From positions 558,001 through 622,000 of the forward strand of contig NZ_JAJEJR010000003.1 in assembly GCF_021390595.1 (NCBI RefSeq): a stretch of DNA of 64,000 bases. Direction: 5' to 3'. This document shows positions 1 to 8,175 of this stretch, piece after piece; position 1 is the stretch's first letter, and every line of letters starts with the position of its first letter. Source of the DNA: Paraburkholderia sp. HP33-1 (GTDB lineage Bacteria; Pseudomonadota; Gammaproteobacteria; Burkholderiales; Burkholderiaceae). Made by a program: the position numbers and the translations under genes. The notes under the pieces were generated by a model, which made no database searches, was not told where the DNA came from, and saw only the letters and a list, made by a program, of their open reading frames with translations.

Positions 1-1
1 G

Positions 2-145
2 GAGCGTGGGCCGTACGGCGGCGGTGCCGGCAGAGCAGGCGGCGTGATATTGGTGGCTGCGCAGCTTTCAGCGCTGCTGCTTCGAGCCCTGCCAGCCCGA
101 TTTGCGCGCGAACTCGACCGACCAAAACCAGCCCTTAACGCTTGA
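2..145 (+). CDS. C-terminal fragment of an unidentified protein (5' end outside window)
   Basis: The reading frame is open from base 2 to a TGA at 143-145. The visible 47 residues contain a hydrophobic stretch rich in Val, Leu and Ala followed by a charged tail with several Arg. This would suit the C-terminus of a membrane protein, perhaps a transporter. No family can be assigned from so little sequence, and another frame is also open to a TAA nearby. The call is tentative. Confidence 0.35.
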   Translation, partial: ERGPYGGGAGRAGGVILVAAQLSALLLRALPARFARELDRPKPALNA

Positions 146-374
146 CGAATCACATAGGGGGCACGTTGCATCGGACCAAAGTCCAATACCGGCGGCAAGA
201 CGCAGCAACTAAACTGGTCGGCACGGAGCGTGAGGCATCGGAATTACGCGCCCGGAGGAGGAAAGCCGTCGGCACGCGCATCATGTCTCCCGCATCAAGC
301 CGTCGCCATCACCATCACGCCCCGTGTCACCAAATTGCAAGTATGGCTTTGCGAAATAGCTATTGGAGGCTGGC

Positions 375-779
375 ATGCAATTTCTCGGCACGGAACGTCT
401 GCTTCGGACGCGTTGCGCGCGTGCCACGTCTGCCGCGGCACTCCGGTTCAACGTCGTTGCCGCACACGCCAGCAATCCCAACCTCCTAAACGATGCGCCC
501 TTGTCATACGCGAAGCCGCGCGATATGGGTTCGATCAAGCGCGCGCTGACCGACGTCCTCAACACGAAGAGCGATGGCGAGTCCAGTCAATGGACCAACT
601 CGGACACGGGCAATAGCGTGAAGATCGACGCAATGTTGACGCCGTCCGACACAAGCCATGACGGCAAGAAGACATGCTGTCACGTTGCCGTCGCGCTTTC
701 GGCGAAAGGACAGTCGATGAACCCGCATCCTGTCTTTTGCGGCACGGGGAAGACCGACTGGGCGCTGCAAAAGCGTTGA
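375..779 (+). CDS. RT0821/Lpp0805-like small surface antigen protein
   Basis: This 134-residue protein starts at the ATG at 375, which has GGAGG six bases upstream; a TTG at 363 is a poorer choice. The N-terminus is Arg-rich then Ala-rich and could be a degenerate export signal. The second half carries the WTNSDTGNS segment and spaced Cys residues, followed by a closing Trp-containing strand. This is the pattern of the small C-terminal surface-antigen domain of the RT0821/Lpp0805 family, whose members are exported lipoproteins or envelope proteins of unknown function. The next gene, an outer-membrane barrel, starts 20 bases later, so the two probably share a transcript and an envelope role. 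The family assignment rests on a short motif. Confidence 0.6.
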   Translation: MQFLGTERLLRTRCARATSAAALRFNVVAAHASNPNLLNDAPLSYAKPRDMGSIKRALTDVLNTKSDGESSQWTNSDTGNSVKIDAMLTPSDTSHDGKKTCCHVAVALSAKGQSMNPHPVFCGTGKTDWALQKR

Positions 780-799
780 ACACGCGTTCCGGGTGCGAT

Positions 800-1648
800 A
801 TGCCAGTAGAACGAAATCACGGCCGCTTGATGCGCTGGTACCCTGGATGCGTCGCCGCAATGATGATCGCCGCGACCAGCGCGCAGGCATCGGACACCGA
901 GCCGGCTCATGCCGACGCCAATGCGCAGTGGCAATTTGCCGTCGCTCCGTATCTGTGGCTACCGTCTGTATCCGGGACGCTGCGTTTCTCGCTGCCGGGC
1001 GGGGGCGCCGATGCATCCACCGGACCGTACAACTATCTTCAGAACCTCAAATTTGCCGTCATGCTGCAAGGCGAGGCGCGCAAGGGCGACTGGAGCGTCT
1101 TCGCGGACACGATCTACCTGAACTTCGGGCGACATGAGAGTTCGGTCAATGCGACAAACGGCCAGTTCGGCCCGGGCGAAACGGCGCAGAGTGTCGAGAC
1201 GAGTTTTCGCGGCACGCTGATCCAGATAGGCGGCGGGCGCACGGTCACGCGACAGTCGTGGGGAAACATCGATTTGATCGCGGGGATACGTTATCTCGGC
1301 GTGAAGGCGACTCTCGACGCATCGCTCGTTGCGTCGCTTGGGTCGGGTGCGGGCGTGAGCCCCCAGTTGAATGTTTCGACGATCGAGAACATTTTCGACG
1401 GCATCGCGGGCATGCGCGGACGCCTGTTGATCACGGGCGACGGCCGCTGGTACGTGCCGTTCTATCTCGACGCCGGCACAGGCACGTCGAAGTTCACGTG
1501 GCAGGCGATGACAGGCATCGGCTACGCGATGAAGTGGGGCGACGTGAGCCTGACCTACCGGTATCTCGCCTTCTACGGCTCGGGTGATCAACTCGTGAGC
1601 ACGCTGCGTTTCAACGGTCCGAGCCTGAATGTGATCTTCAGGTTCTGA
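800..1648 (+). CDS. outer-membrane beta-barrel protein, function unknown
   Basis: About 282 residues from ATG 800 (an in-frame ATG at 830 is possible; neither has a clear ribosome-binding site). Residues 1-32 form a signal peptide with Arg residues, a hydrophobic Ala/Met core and an Ala-x-Ala site. The mature protein has many alternating amphipathic strands rich in Tyr, Trp, Gly and Thr, and ends in Phe (NVIFRF), the usual C-terminal signature for insertion of an outer-membrane barrel by BAM. The size suggests 8 to 12 strands. It follows the surface-antigen-like gene closely. No substrate can be inferred. Confidence 0.7.
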   Translation: MPVERNHGRLMRWYPGCVAAMMIAATSAQASDTEPAHADANAQWQFAVAPYLWLPSVSGTLRFSLPGGGADASTGPYNYLQNLKFAVMLQGEARKGDWSVFADTIYLNFGRHESSVNATNGQFGPGETAQSVETSFRGTLIQIGGGRTVTRQSWGNIDLIAGIRYLGVKATLDASLVASLGSGAGVSPQLNVSTIENIFDGIAGMRGRLLITGDGRWYVPFYLDAGTGTSKFTWQAMTGIGYAMKWGDVSLTYRYLAFYGSGDQLVSTLRFNGPSLNVIFRF

Positions 1649-2042
1649 TGCGATTTGGCCGGCTACAACCGGATCGGCCAAGCCGCCATTGACAGCGAGC
1701 CGTTGCCGTGCAAAAAACGGGGGATCTTCGCTGTGACGCAAACGCAGGCTCTGCGCCGCTGCGCGCCGACGCCAGAGCACACTTCAAGCGGGCAGCACTC
1801 GGTTCCGTATGCTCGGTTGGTTCATCGCTCGATCCGAGCACGAAGGTCTGTTATTTGAGTGGAAGGGACGCCTGAATGTCCCAGCGATCGCGTGCTCGAA
1901 TGACCGTTCCTGGCCGCAGGACTAAACCGCTCGCGCGGTAGGGGCTACGGTCAGACGCCGGTGGTCAGGGAGAGGCCGGCATCGCGGTTCCGTATGTTGG
2001 CGAATGAGGCAATCCGCCTCGTTCTCCAGCAGGAGCCGAATC

Positions 2043-2918
2043 ATGACCTCCTCACAGTCAAACGTCAGTCCGCTGCGCCAGCGCATGATCGACGACATGC
2101 GCATGCGCCAGCTTGCCCCCAAGACGCAGGACATCTATCTGCACATTGTGCGTGAGTTCGCCCGGTTTCTCGGGCGCTCACCTGACACGGCCACCGTCGA
2201 GGACCTGCGGCGCTACCAGCTCTATCTGGTCGACCACGGCACCTCGGCCGTGTCCCTGAACCATGCGATCACCGGCCTGAAGTTCTTCTTCACAGTCACG
2301 CTCGACCGGCCCGAGCTGATGGTCAGGATGCAACCCGTGCGCGTGCCCCGCGTATTACCCGTCGTGCTCAGCCCCGATGAAGTGCGGCGGCTCATCGAGG
2401 CCGCCGGCAACCTGAAGCACCAGACCGCGCTGTCGGTCGCGTACGGCGCGGGGCTACGTGCCAGCGAAGTGGTCGCGCTGAAGGTCACCGACGTTGACAG
2501 CGAACGCATGACACTGCGTATCGAGCAGGGCAAGGGCCGCCGTGACCGCTACGCCATGCTCTCGCCGGTGCTGCTTGAGCGTCTGCGTGTGTGGTGGCGC
2601 GTGGCCCGTACGCAGGGCAGGATGCTCGATGGTGGGTGGCTGTTTCCCGGGCTCGACCCGCTCGATCCATTAAGCACGCGACAGCTGAACCGTGCCATTC
2701 ATGCCGCCGCCGAGGCTGCGAACATCGACAAGCGCGTGTCCATGCACACGCTGCGCCATAGCTTCGCGACACACCTGCTCGAACAGAAGGTGGACATCCG
2801 CGTGATCCAGGTGCTGCTCGGCCATGCGAAGCTCGAGAACACCGCGCTCTACGTCCAGGTGGCCACCGACCTGCTGCACGAGGTCACCAGTCCGCTGGAC
2901 CGTCTGCCCTCCGAGTAG
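2043..2918 (+). CDS. tyrosine recombinase/integrase of the IS91-like element, copy 1
   Basis: A 291-residue XerC/D-type recombinase. The start chosen is ATG 2043, preceded by CAGGAG at good spacing; an upstream in-frame ATG at 2004 lacks a site. The N-terminal SAM-like core-binding domain spans roughly residues 10-95. The catalytic domain shows the Arg of GLRASE (about 138), HTLRHS (about 235-238), LGHAKLE (about 259-263) and the nucleophile Tyr in TALY (about 270), so all expected catalytic positions are present. It lies 21 bases upstream of the HUH transposase and is probably co-transcribed. Its role in the element is not established; it might resolve cointegrates or circular intermediates. 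Confidence 0.9.
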   Translation: MTSSQSNVSPLRQRMIDDMRMRQLAPKTQDIYLHIVREFARFLGRSPDTATVEDLRRYQLYLVDHGTSAVSLNHAITGLKFFFTVTLDRPELMVRMQPVRVPRVLPVVLSPDEVRRLIEAAGNLKHQTALSVAYGAGLRASEVVALKVTDVDSERMTLRIEQGKGRRDRYAMLSPVLLERLRVWWRVARTQGRMLDGGWLFPGLDPLDPLSTRQLNRAIHAAAEAANIDKRVSMHTLRHSFATHLLEQKVDIRVIQVLLGHAKLENTALYVQVATDLLHEVTSPLDRLPSE

Positions 2919-2939
2919 GCCCGCGCGCTGTCACGCCTC

Positions 2940-4109
2940 ATGCTGGAGGTTGCGGACATCTTCCGCAGCCACGGGCCAGCGTGGCGAGCCACGGCACACC
3001 TGAGCCTGGGGCAGCTGAAGGTCATGTCGGCCATCGAACGGTGCCGCACGGCGGCACTGGGCGGACATGTGCTGCGCTGTTCAGGCTGCGCAAGGTCAGA
3101 GGTGTCCTTCAACTCCTGTCGCAACCGGCATTGCCCGAAGTGCCAGGCCAGCGCCGCACACCGCTGGCTGGAGGCACGCCAGGCCGACCTGCTACCCGTC
3201 GAATACTTCCACGTCGTCTTCACGCTGCCCGCGCCCGTCAGTGCGATCGCCTGGTACAACAAACGGATCATCTACGGCCTGCTGCTCGACATCGCCGCCG
3301 ACACGCTGCGCACGATCGCCGCCGATCCCAGGCATCTCGGCGCCCAGATTGGCGCCACCCTCGTACTGCACACCTGGGGCTCGGCGCTCACGCATCACCC
3401 GCATGTGCACGGCATCGTCCCCGGTGGCGGGCTGTCGCCTGACGGTGAGCGCTGGATTGCGTGCCGGCCCGGCTTCTTCCTGCCCGTGCGCGTGCTCTCA
3501 CGCCTGTTCCGCCGGCGCTTCCTCGAAGCGCTCGAAGTGGCCCACCGGCATGGCCAGCTGCAGTTCTTCGGCGAGTACACCAGGCTCGCTGATCCCGCTT
3601 CCTTTGCCCGGTGGCTTGCGCCGCTGCGTAGCTGCGAATGGGTGGTCTACGCCAAGCGCCCGTTCGCCGGACCGAAGGCGGTGCTCGAGTACCTCTCCCG
3701 CTACACGCACCGCGTCGCCATCTCCAACCAGCGCCTGATCGCCTTCGATGAGCGTGGCGTGACGTTCCGCTGGAAGGATTACCGTACGAAGGGACGCACC
3801 CGCTACAAGACCATGACGCTGGAGGCCGGCGAATTCATGCGCCGCTTCCTGCTCCATGTGCTGCCCGGTGGTTTCCATCGGATCCGTCACTACGGGCTGC
3901 TCGCCAACCCGGTGCGCCGCGCCAGTCTCGCGAAGGTGCGCGATCTGCTGCACGTCGCACCCGGGGTCAGCCCGTCACCGCACGACACCGTCATCGCAGT
4001 CCGGACCGTGTTCATCTGCCGGCGCTGCGGCGCACCGATGATCGTCGTCGATATCCTCGCGCGCAGCGCCCCGATCCGCGCACCACCGATGTGCCGGGGT
4101 CAGACATGA
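2940..4109 (+). CDS. IS91-family HUH (Y2) transposase, copy 1
   Basis: A 389-residue rolling-circle transposase. The N-terminal zinc-binding region has CSGC and CRNRHCPKCQ (residues about 43-70). The HUH motif is in HHPHVHG (about 152-157). The paired catalytic tyrosines are in YLSRYTHRVAIS (about 251 and 255), typical of IS91. A second Cys pair, CRRCG, lies near the C-terminus. The length fits the family (about 370-420). The enzyme nicks the element's ori end and drives replicative, one-ended transposition, which can carry neighbouring DNA along. Nothing indicates inactivation. Confidence 0.93.
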   Translation: MLEVADIFRSHGPAWRATAHLSLGQLKVMSAIERCRTAALGGHVLRCSGCARSEVSFNSCRNRHCPKCQASAAHRWLEARQADLLPVEYFHVVFTLPAPVSAIAWYNKRIIYGLLLDIAADTLRTIAADPRHLGAQIGATLVLHTWGSALTHHPHVHGIVPGGGLSPDGERWIACRPGFFLPVRVLSRLFRRRFLEALEVAHRHGQLQFFGEYTRLADPASFARWLAPLRSCEWVVYAKRPFAGPKAVLEYLSRYTHRVAISNQRLIAFDERGVTFRWKDYRTKGRTRYKTMTLEAGEFMRRFLLHVLPGGFHRIRHYGLLANPVRRASLAKVRDLLHVAPGVSPSPHDTVIAVRTVFICRRCGAPMIVVDILARSAPIRAPPMCRGQT

Positions 4110-4380
4110 GCGCAACGGTTCCCCGATATCTGAACCGACCGTCGGCTTTGCGGCAACGCGGCCCACGAGCGGACGTTTGCGCCTGGCGCTTCGCAAAGCG
4201 CCTCCCTCGTCTGCTTCACCATCGTGATTGCCCGACAGCGCCGCTTCGCTACGGCTTCCGCGCCTGTCCAGCATCCCGCCTGGCCGCACCGCATCCGACA
4301 TCGCTGAGCATCCTGACCTATCAATCGCCATAGCGGCGAGTTCCGACCACATCGGAGCACTCCGCGGTTTCCTCCATCGG

Positions 4381-4452
4381 GTTTATTCGACGCCTGCCGG
4401 CACGCGCGGAAGCATTCACATTCCTGCGGCCGATGGCAGGCATCGAATAAAC
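4381..4452. repeat. long inverted repeat near the right end of IS91-like copy 1
   Basis: The 18-nt arms GTTTATTCGACGCCTGCC (4381-4398) and GGCAGGCATCGAATAAAC (4435-4452) are complementary at 17 of 18 positions, with a 36-nt GC-rich loop. The element ends seven bases later. In IS91 elements the end downstream of the transposase is the origin and holds secondary structure recognised by the transposase, so this is a good candidate for the ori hairpin. It could also act as a transcription terminator. The same structure is at 9617-9688 in copy 2. Confidence 0.7.
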
Positions 4453-4543
4453 CTTAACGCACTCGGCGCTGATTGCGCCTGGGGCGAAACGTACCGCGAT
4501 CTTCGCCCGCGCGGCCGACTACGCGTTTCCCGGCCGACTTCGG

Positions 4544-5347
4544 TCAGGGCTTCGCATTGTCCGGCGTGGTGCTCCTGGCCGCAGCGAAGCGGTTTTGCAC
4601 AGCGACGAGTTGGTCATCAGTGGTCGCTACCAGCCACAAACGTGCTTGCTCCACCATGTGGCGGTTGTGGTCCTTCAGCGGGCCCATAGTGGCGGCAGCC
4701 TTCCAGACCACCGGGCCGATTCGGCTTTTCCTGCCCGAGGGCGCGCCCACCAGCAGGCAGTAAGGTCCAAGAGGAAGCGATACGAACGGAAGGGCCGGAC
4801 TGGCGCGCACGCGCCAGTCGATGAAGGGCGCCTCGCTGATGAGCAGCGGTATGGGCAACCCGTAAAGCACACTGAAATCGTACAGCGCCAGTTGCTCCCG
4901 TACACGCGCGTAGACGCGCCGGATATCATCGAAAACCGCCGCACGGATTTCCTCTTCGAACATGGGCTCCTGCGCATAGCGTGTGAAGGCCTCCTGGGCG
5001 TCCCTCTGATATGCGCTGAACAGGCCGAGTTCCACGCAGTCCGCCACTGCGCGCTGGACCTCCACCACAGAGCCGGCTTCTTCCGGCTTGCCCAACTGCG
5101 CGGCCCTCAAAAACCGACCAAGTCCCGCCTCCTGGATCGCAGGACCACCGGCGGACACATCGTCCTCACCATCCTTATCGAGCGGAACGTAAACGTATTC
5201 TTCGTTCGCGAAGTGCGACTTCTTGCCTTCGTCAAACTTGATTTCGCCATTGATGCAGTCCAAATAGCGAGTACCGACTCGGCCATGCTCCCAAACCCAA
5301 TTCTTCAGGAGCGGACGTAGTGGATGCAGCCTGTCGTGATTTGCCAT
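4544..5347 (-). CDS. DUF4238-like protein
   Basis: A 267-residue protein read from ATG 5347, chosen because GGAG sits eight bases upstream; the frame is open further upstream, but that part looks non-coding. The N-terminus starts with a short LRPLLKNWVW segment. The middle is acidic and helical. The second half has a proline/hydrophobic segment with SEAPFIDWR, followed by PFVSLPLGPYCLLVGA and a C-terminal helix beginning with N-x3-M near residue 236. This order resembles DUF4238 proteins, whose function is unknown and which often occur on mobile DNA. It is the last of three minus-strand genes between the two IS91-like elements. The family call is by pattern only. Confidence 0.5.
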   Translation of the reverse strand: MANHDRLHPLRPLLKNWVWEHGRVGTRYLDCINGEIKFDEGKKSHFANEEYVYVPLDKDGEDDVSAGGPAIQEAGLGRFLRAAQLGKPEEAGSVVEVQRAVADCVELGLFSAYQRDAQEAFTRYAQEPMFEEEIRAAVFDDIRRVYARVREQLALYDFSVLYGLPIPLLISEAPFIDWRVRASPALPFVSLPLGPYCLLVGAPSGRKSRIGPVVWKAAATMGPLKDHNRHMVEQARLWLVATTDDQLVAVQNRFAAARSTTPDNAKP

Positions 5348-5556
5348 TGAAATCTCCAAGTGTCCCAGTATAGTTTTCAAATGGTCACTTGACCGAACCC
5401 GGTCCGATGCTGAACCGACGTTGGTGCCATCGCCGACACGACTGCATTCGGCAGAAGTCGATCCGTTGCGGTCATCCGATTCCACCGCGGTCGGACACTC
5501 ATCGGGCAATCGAAGTCGCGAGTTCGACAAGTTCTCTCTTCGGCAATTGGTGAAAG

Positions 5557-6183
5557 TCAACTCGCTCCACAGCCTTTGGCAAATACGAGTCGAGTCCAAG
5601 TCACGTTCATGCGCCGGTTCACTCGTTGGACGGATTCCGATCGAACGACGAGCTTCGGTTGCAAACCTTGAACGTTCGCCAGTTGGATGGTCTCGTCGGG
5701 CGAGACGTCAAACATTCGCCGTCCCTCTGGGATCCGGCCATGTCGCAAAGACATGATCAGCAATGCGCCGTTAGACAGCAGACGAGCTACGTTCGGCATC
5801 GCGCGACGACGCTCTTCCTCGTCGAGATGCATCCAAACGGCCGTCAGCATCACGATGTCGAAATGTCCCGTCGTCGCGCGCAAGGCGGCCAGTTCCGGAA
5901 GGCTATCGTCGAGCCATTCGATCCGCGATGACGGATGCAGCTTGACGCCAGCCGCCCGGAACTCGTCGACCGGCTCGACGGCAACTACTTTATGCCCCAT
6001 CGCCGCAAGCGCTGCCGCGTCAGTTCCTATACCTGCTCCAACGTCGAGCACACTGGACGGGCGGGTGGGGATCAGATGCAAAACGGCCGCGTGGAGTTCA
6101 TCAGACGAGATGTTCTGCCATTGACTGATCAGTGATTGAGCGGCCTCTGCGTAGCCCTCCGTACCGCTTGCATTGATAGACAC
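5557..6183 (-). CDS. class I SAM-dependent methyltransferase
   Basis: A 208-residue protein starting at GTG 6183, with GGAG upstream. The SAM-binding motif I is VLDVGAGIGTDAAALAAMGH (about residues 45-64), followed by an acidic strand end (VVAVEP, motif II) and a downstream FDIVMLTAVWMHLDEEE segment typical of motif IV/V in methyltransferase domains of the Methyltransf_11/25 type. The protein is small and has no extra substrate domain, so the target cannot be read; small metabolites are common for this group. It lies between the hydrolase gene (117 bp upstream) and the DUF4238-like gene (209 bp downstream), all on the same strand within the IS91-bracketed segment. Confidence 0.85.
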   Translation of the reverse strand: MSINASGTEGYAEAAQSLISQWQNISSDELHAAVLHLIPTRPSSVLDVGAGIGTDAAALAAMGHKVVAVEPVDEFRAAGVKLHPSSRIEWLDDSLPELAALRATTGHFDIVMLTAVWMHLDEEERRRAMPNVARLLSNGALLIMSLRHGRIPEGRRMFDVSPDETIQLANVQGLQPKLVVRSESVQRVNRRMNVTWTRLVFAKGCGAS

Positions 6184-6300
6184 TGGCGACTCTCCATTCT
6201 GGTGATCCGCGAAGCTTGCCGGATGGTCAACAATCTGAGTCAGTGGGACGAACTTTCGGGACTGGCCGACCGTCGCCCCACGTGATTCGCTGCAGCCGAC

Positions 6301-7032
6301 CTATTCGGTCAAAAATCGCTTGATCGCTGCTGAAAAAGCGACGTCGTTGTCGAGCATCATTAGATGGCCGCTGTCGGCTAGTGTGTGATCGCCAGCGCAT
6401 TTTTCCAGTGCCCAGTCTGGGACGTTCCACCCTTTGCGAGAATGCTCACCGGAAAGCAAATACACCGGGTGCCGATCGAAGACCTGTTCGAGTACGGCAA
6501 GGTAGTTATCGTCGCCCGTTGTGGTGATAACCGACCGCCCCATCGCGCGAAGCGTGGACGCTGGCTGGTGAGCAAGCCAGCGGAGCGCGACCTCAATCAG
6601 ATGCGGCGCAGGTGCGGTAACCGAACCACTGATCCAGGCTAACGGGTCAGAGCGGAACTCGTTCATCATGGCGTCGGCCTCATTCGAACTCATCCGTCCG
6701 ACCGACGCCGACCAGAACGCATCGTCCAATGTGAAGTTCCCTTCGACATTGACAATCCTGCGGACGTACTCGGGGTACGTATGGGCGAACAGCATGGCGA
6801 TCGCACCGCCAACGGAATGACCAACTACGTCGACGGGCTTGCTCCCGAAGCGGGTGTCAACAAAGGCTCGCAGGTGTTCGACCTGGCCGGGTAGCGATAT
6901 GGCATCCAGGGACGCGGATTGGTGCTCGCCGTAGCCGAGCAGATCGGGGGCCACGTGCGGAGACTCGTAGCTGGCGACATCCAGTGTGCCGATGAAGCCA
7001 TGAATGAAGACGACTGGCAAGGTATTGCTCAT
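6301..7032 (-). CDS. alpha/beta-fold hydrolase
   Basis: A 243-residue cytoplasmic protein. The oxyanion-hole HG is in VVFIHGFIG (about residue 11). The nucleophile elbow is GHSVGG (Ser about residue 72), and the catalytic His is probably that of DSGHLMMLD near the C-terminus. A cap region lies between about residues 120 and 180. This is the layout of esterase/lyase-like members of the Abhydrolase_1 family. It is the first of three minus-strand genes in the passenger segment between the IS91-like copies. The substrate is unknown. Confidence 0.88.
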   Translation of the reverse strand: MSNTLPVVFIHGFIGTLDVASYESPHVAPDLLGYGEHQSASLDAISLPGQVEHLRAFVDTRFGSKPVDVVGHSVGGAIAMLFAHTYPEYVRRIVNVEGNFTLDDAFWSASVGRMSSNEADAMMNEFRSDPLAWISGSVTAPAPHLIEVALRWLAHQPASTLRAMGRSVITTTGDDNYLAVLEQVFDRHPVYLLSGEHSRKGWNVPDWALEKCAGDHTLADSGHLMMLDNDVAFSAAIKRFLTE

Positions 7033-7278
7033 GCTTGTTAGATGGGAGCTCTATATGTCGTTAGGCCGGTATCCGCGACCGGCCATGAGGTGGAACCATT
7101 GTGAAAATTGTCGCCAATCCTGGCCGCTGTGTCGACCGTCCGTTCATGGCCGAAGGACTAAACCGCTCGCGCGGTAGGGGCTACGGTCAGACGCCGGTGG
7201 TCAGGGAGAGGCCGGCATCGCGGTTCCGTATGTTGGCGAATGAGGCAATCCGCCTCGTTCTCCAGCAGGAGCCGAATC

Positions 7279-8154
7279 ATGACCTCCTCACAGTCAAACG
7301 TCAGTCCGCTGCGCCAGCGCATGATCGACGACATGCGCATGCGCCAGCTTGCCCCCAAGACGCAGGACATCTATCTGCACATTGTGCGTGAGTTCGCCCG
7401 GTTTCTCGGGCGCTCACCTGACACGGCCACCGTCGAGGACCTGCGGCGCTACCAGCTCTATCTGGTCGACCACGGCACCTCGGCCGTGTCCCTGAACCAT
7501 GCGATCACCGGCCTGAAGTTCTTCTTCACAGTCACGCTCGACCGGCCCGAGCTGATGGTCAGGATGCAACCCGTGCGCGTGCCCCGCGTATTACCCGTCG
7601 TGCTCAGCCCCGATGAAGTGCGGCGGCTCATCGAGGCCGCCGGCAACCTGAAGCACCAGACCGCGCTGTCGGTCGCGTACGGCGCGGGGCTACGTGCCAG
7701 CGAAGTGGTCGCGCTGAAGGTCACCGACGTTGACAGCGAACGCATGACACTGCGTATCGAGCAGGGCAAGGGCCGCCGTGACCGCTACGCCATGCTCTCG
7801 CCGGTGCTGCTTGAGCGTCTGCGTGTGTGGTGGCGCGTGGCCCGTACGCAGGGCAGGATGCTCGATGGTGGGTGGCTGTTTCCCGGGCTCGACCCGCTCG
7901 ATCCATTAAGCACGCGACAGCTGAACCGTGCCATTCATGCCGCCGCCGAGGCTGCGAACATCGACAAGCGCGTGTCCATGCACACGCTGCGCCATAGCTT
8001 CGCGACACACCTGCTCGAACAGAAGGTGGACATCCGCGTGATCCAGGTGCTGCTCGGCCATGCGAAGCTCGAGAACACCGCGCTCTACGTCCAGGTGGCC
8101 ACCGACCTGCTGCACGAGGTCACCAGTCCGCTGGACCGTCTGCCCTCCGAGTAG
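7279..8154 (+). CDS. tyrosine recombinase/integrase of the IS91-like element, copy 2
   Basis: Identical in sequence to the recombinase at 2043-2918: 291 residues, same ATG start with CAGGAG upstream, and catalytic Arg, HxxR, His and Tyr all present. It appears intact and is followed by the transposase after 21 bases. Confidence 0.9.
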   Translation: MTSSQSNVSPLRQRMIDDMRMRQLAPKTQDIYLHIVREFARFLGRSPDTATVEDLRRYQLYLVDHGTSAVSLNHAITGLKFFFTVTLDRPELMVRMQPVRVPRVLPVVLSPDEVRRLIEAAGNLKHQTALSVAYGAGLRASEVVALKVTDVDSERMTLRIEQGKGRRDRYAMLSPVLLERLRVWWRVARTQGRMLDGGWLFPGLDPLDPLSTRQLNRAIHAAAEAANIDKRVSMHTLRHSFATHLLEQKVDIRVIQVLLGHAKLENTALYVQVATDLLHEVTSPLDRLPSE

Positions 8155-8175
8155 GCCCGCGCGCTGTCACGCCTC

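Larger units (their letters stand above)
1918..4459 (+). mobile_element. IS91-family-like element, copy 1 (2542 bp)
   Basis: The boundaries come from comparison with the second copy at 7154-9695: identity starts at AGGACTAAACC and stops after CCTTAACG. The element carries a tyrosine recombinase followed by an HUH/Y2 transposase, then a 350-bp non-coding right end. All encoded proteins are identical in the two copies. The left end contains an imperfect hairpin (CCGCTCGCGCGG), and a short inverted fragment of this end recurs at 21249-21272. There is no terminal inverted repeat and no target duplication, as expected for rolling-circle elements. Because the flanks of the two copies share a related motif just outside, the true left tip may be the ACTAAACC at 1921. 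Confidence 0.85.

Noticed and set aside
142..616. Overlapping open frames at the left edge before the surface-antigen-like gene
   Set aside because: They are Arg/His-rich with no domain pattern and no ribosome-binding site, as expected for chance frames in high-GC DNA.
5348..5599. An N-terminal extension of the DUF4238-like protein
   Set aside because: The extra 84 residues look random and overlap the methyltransferase gene's end; the ATG at 5347 has a good ribosome-binding site.
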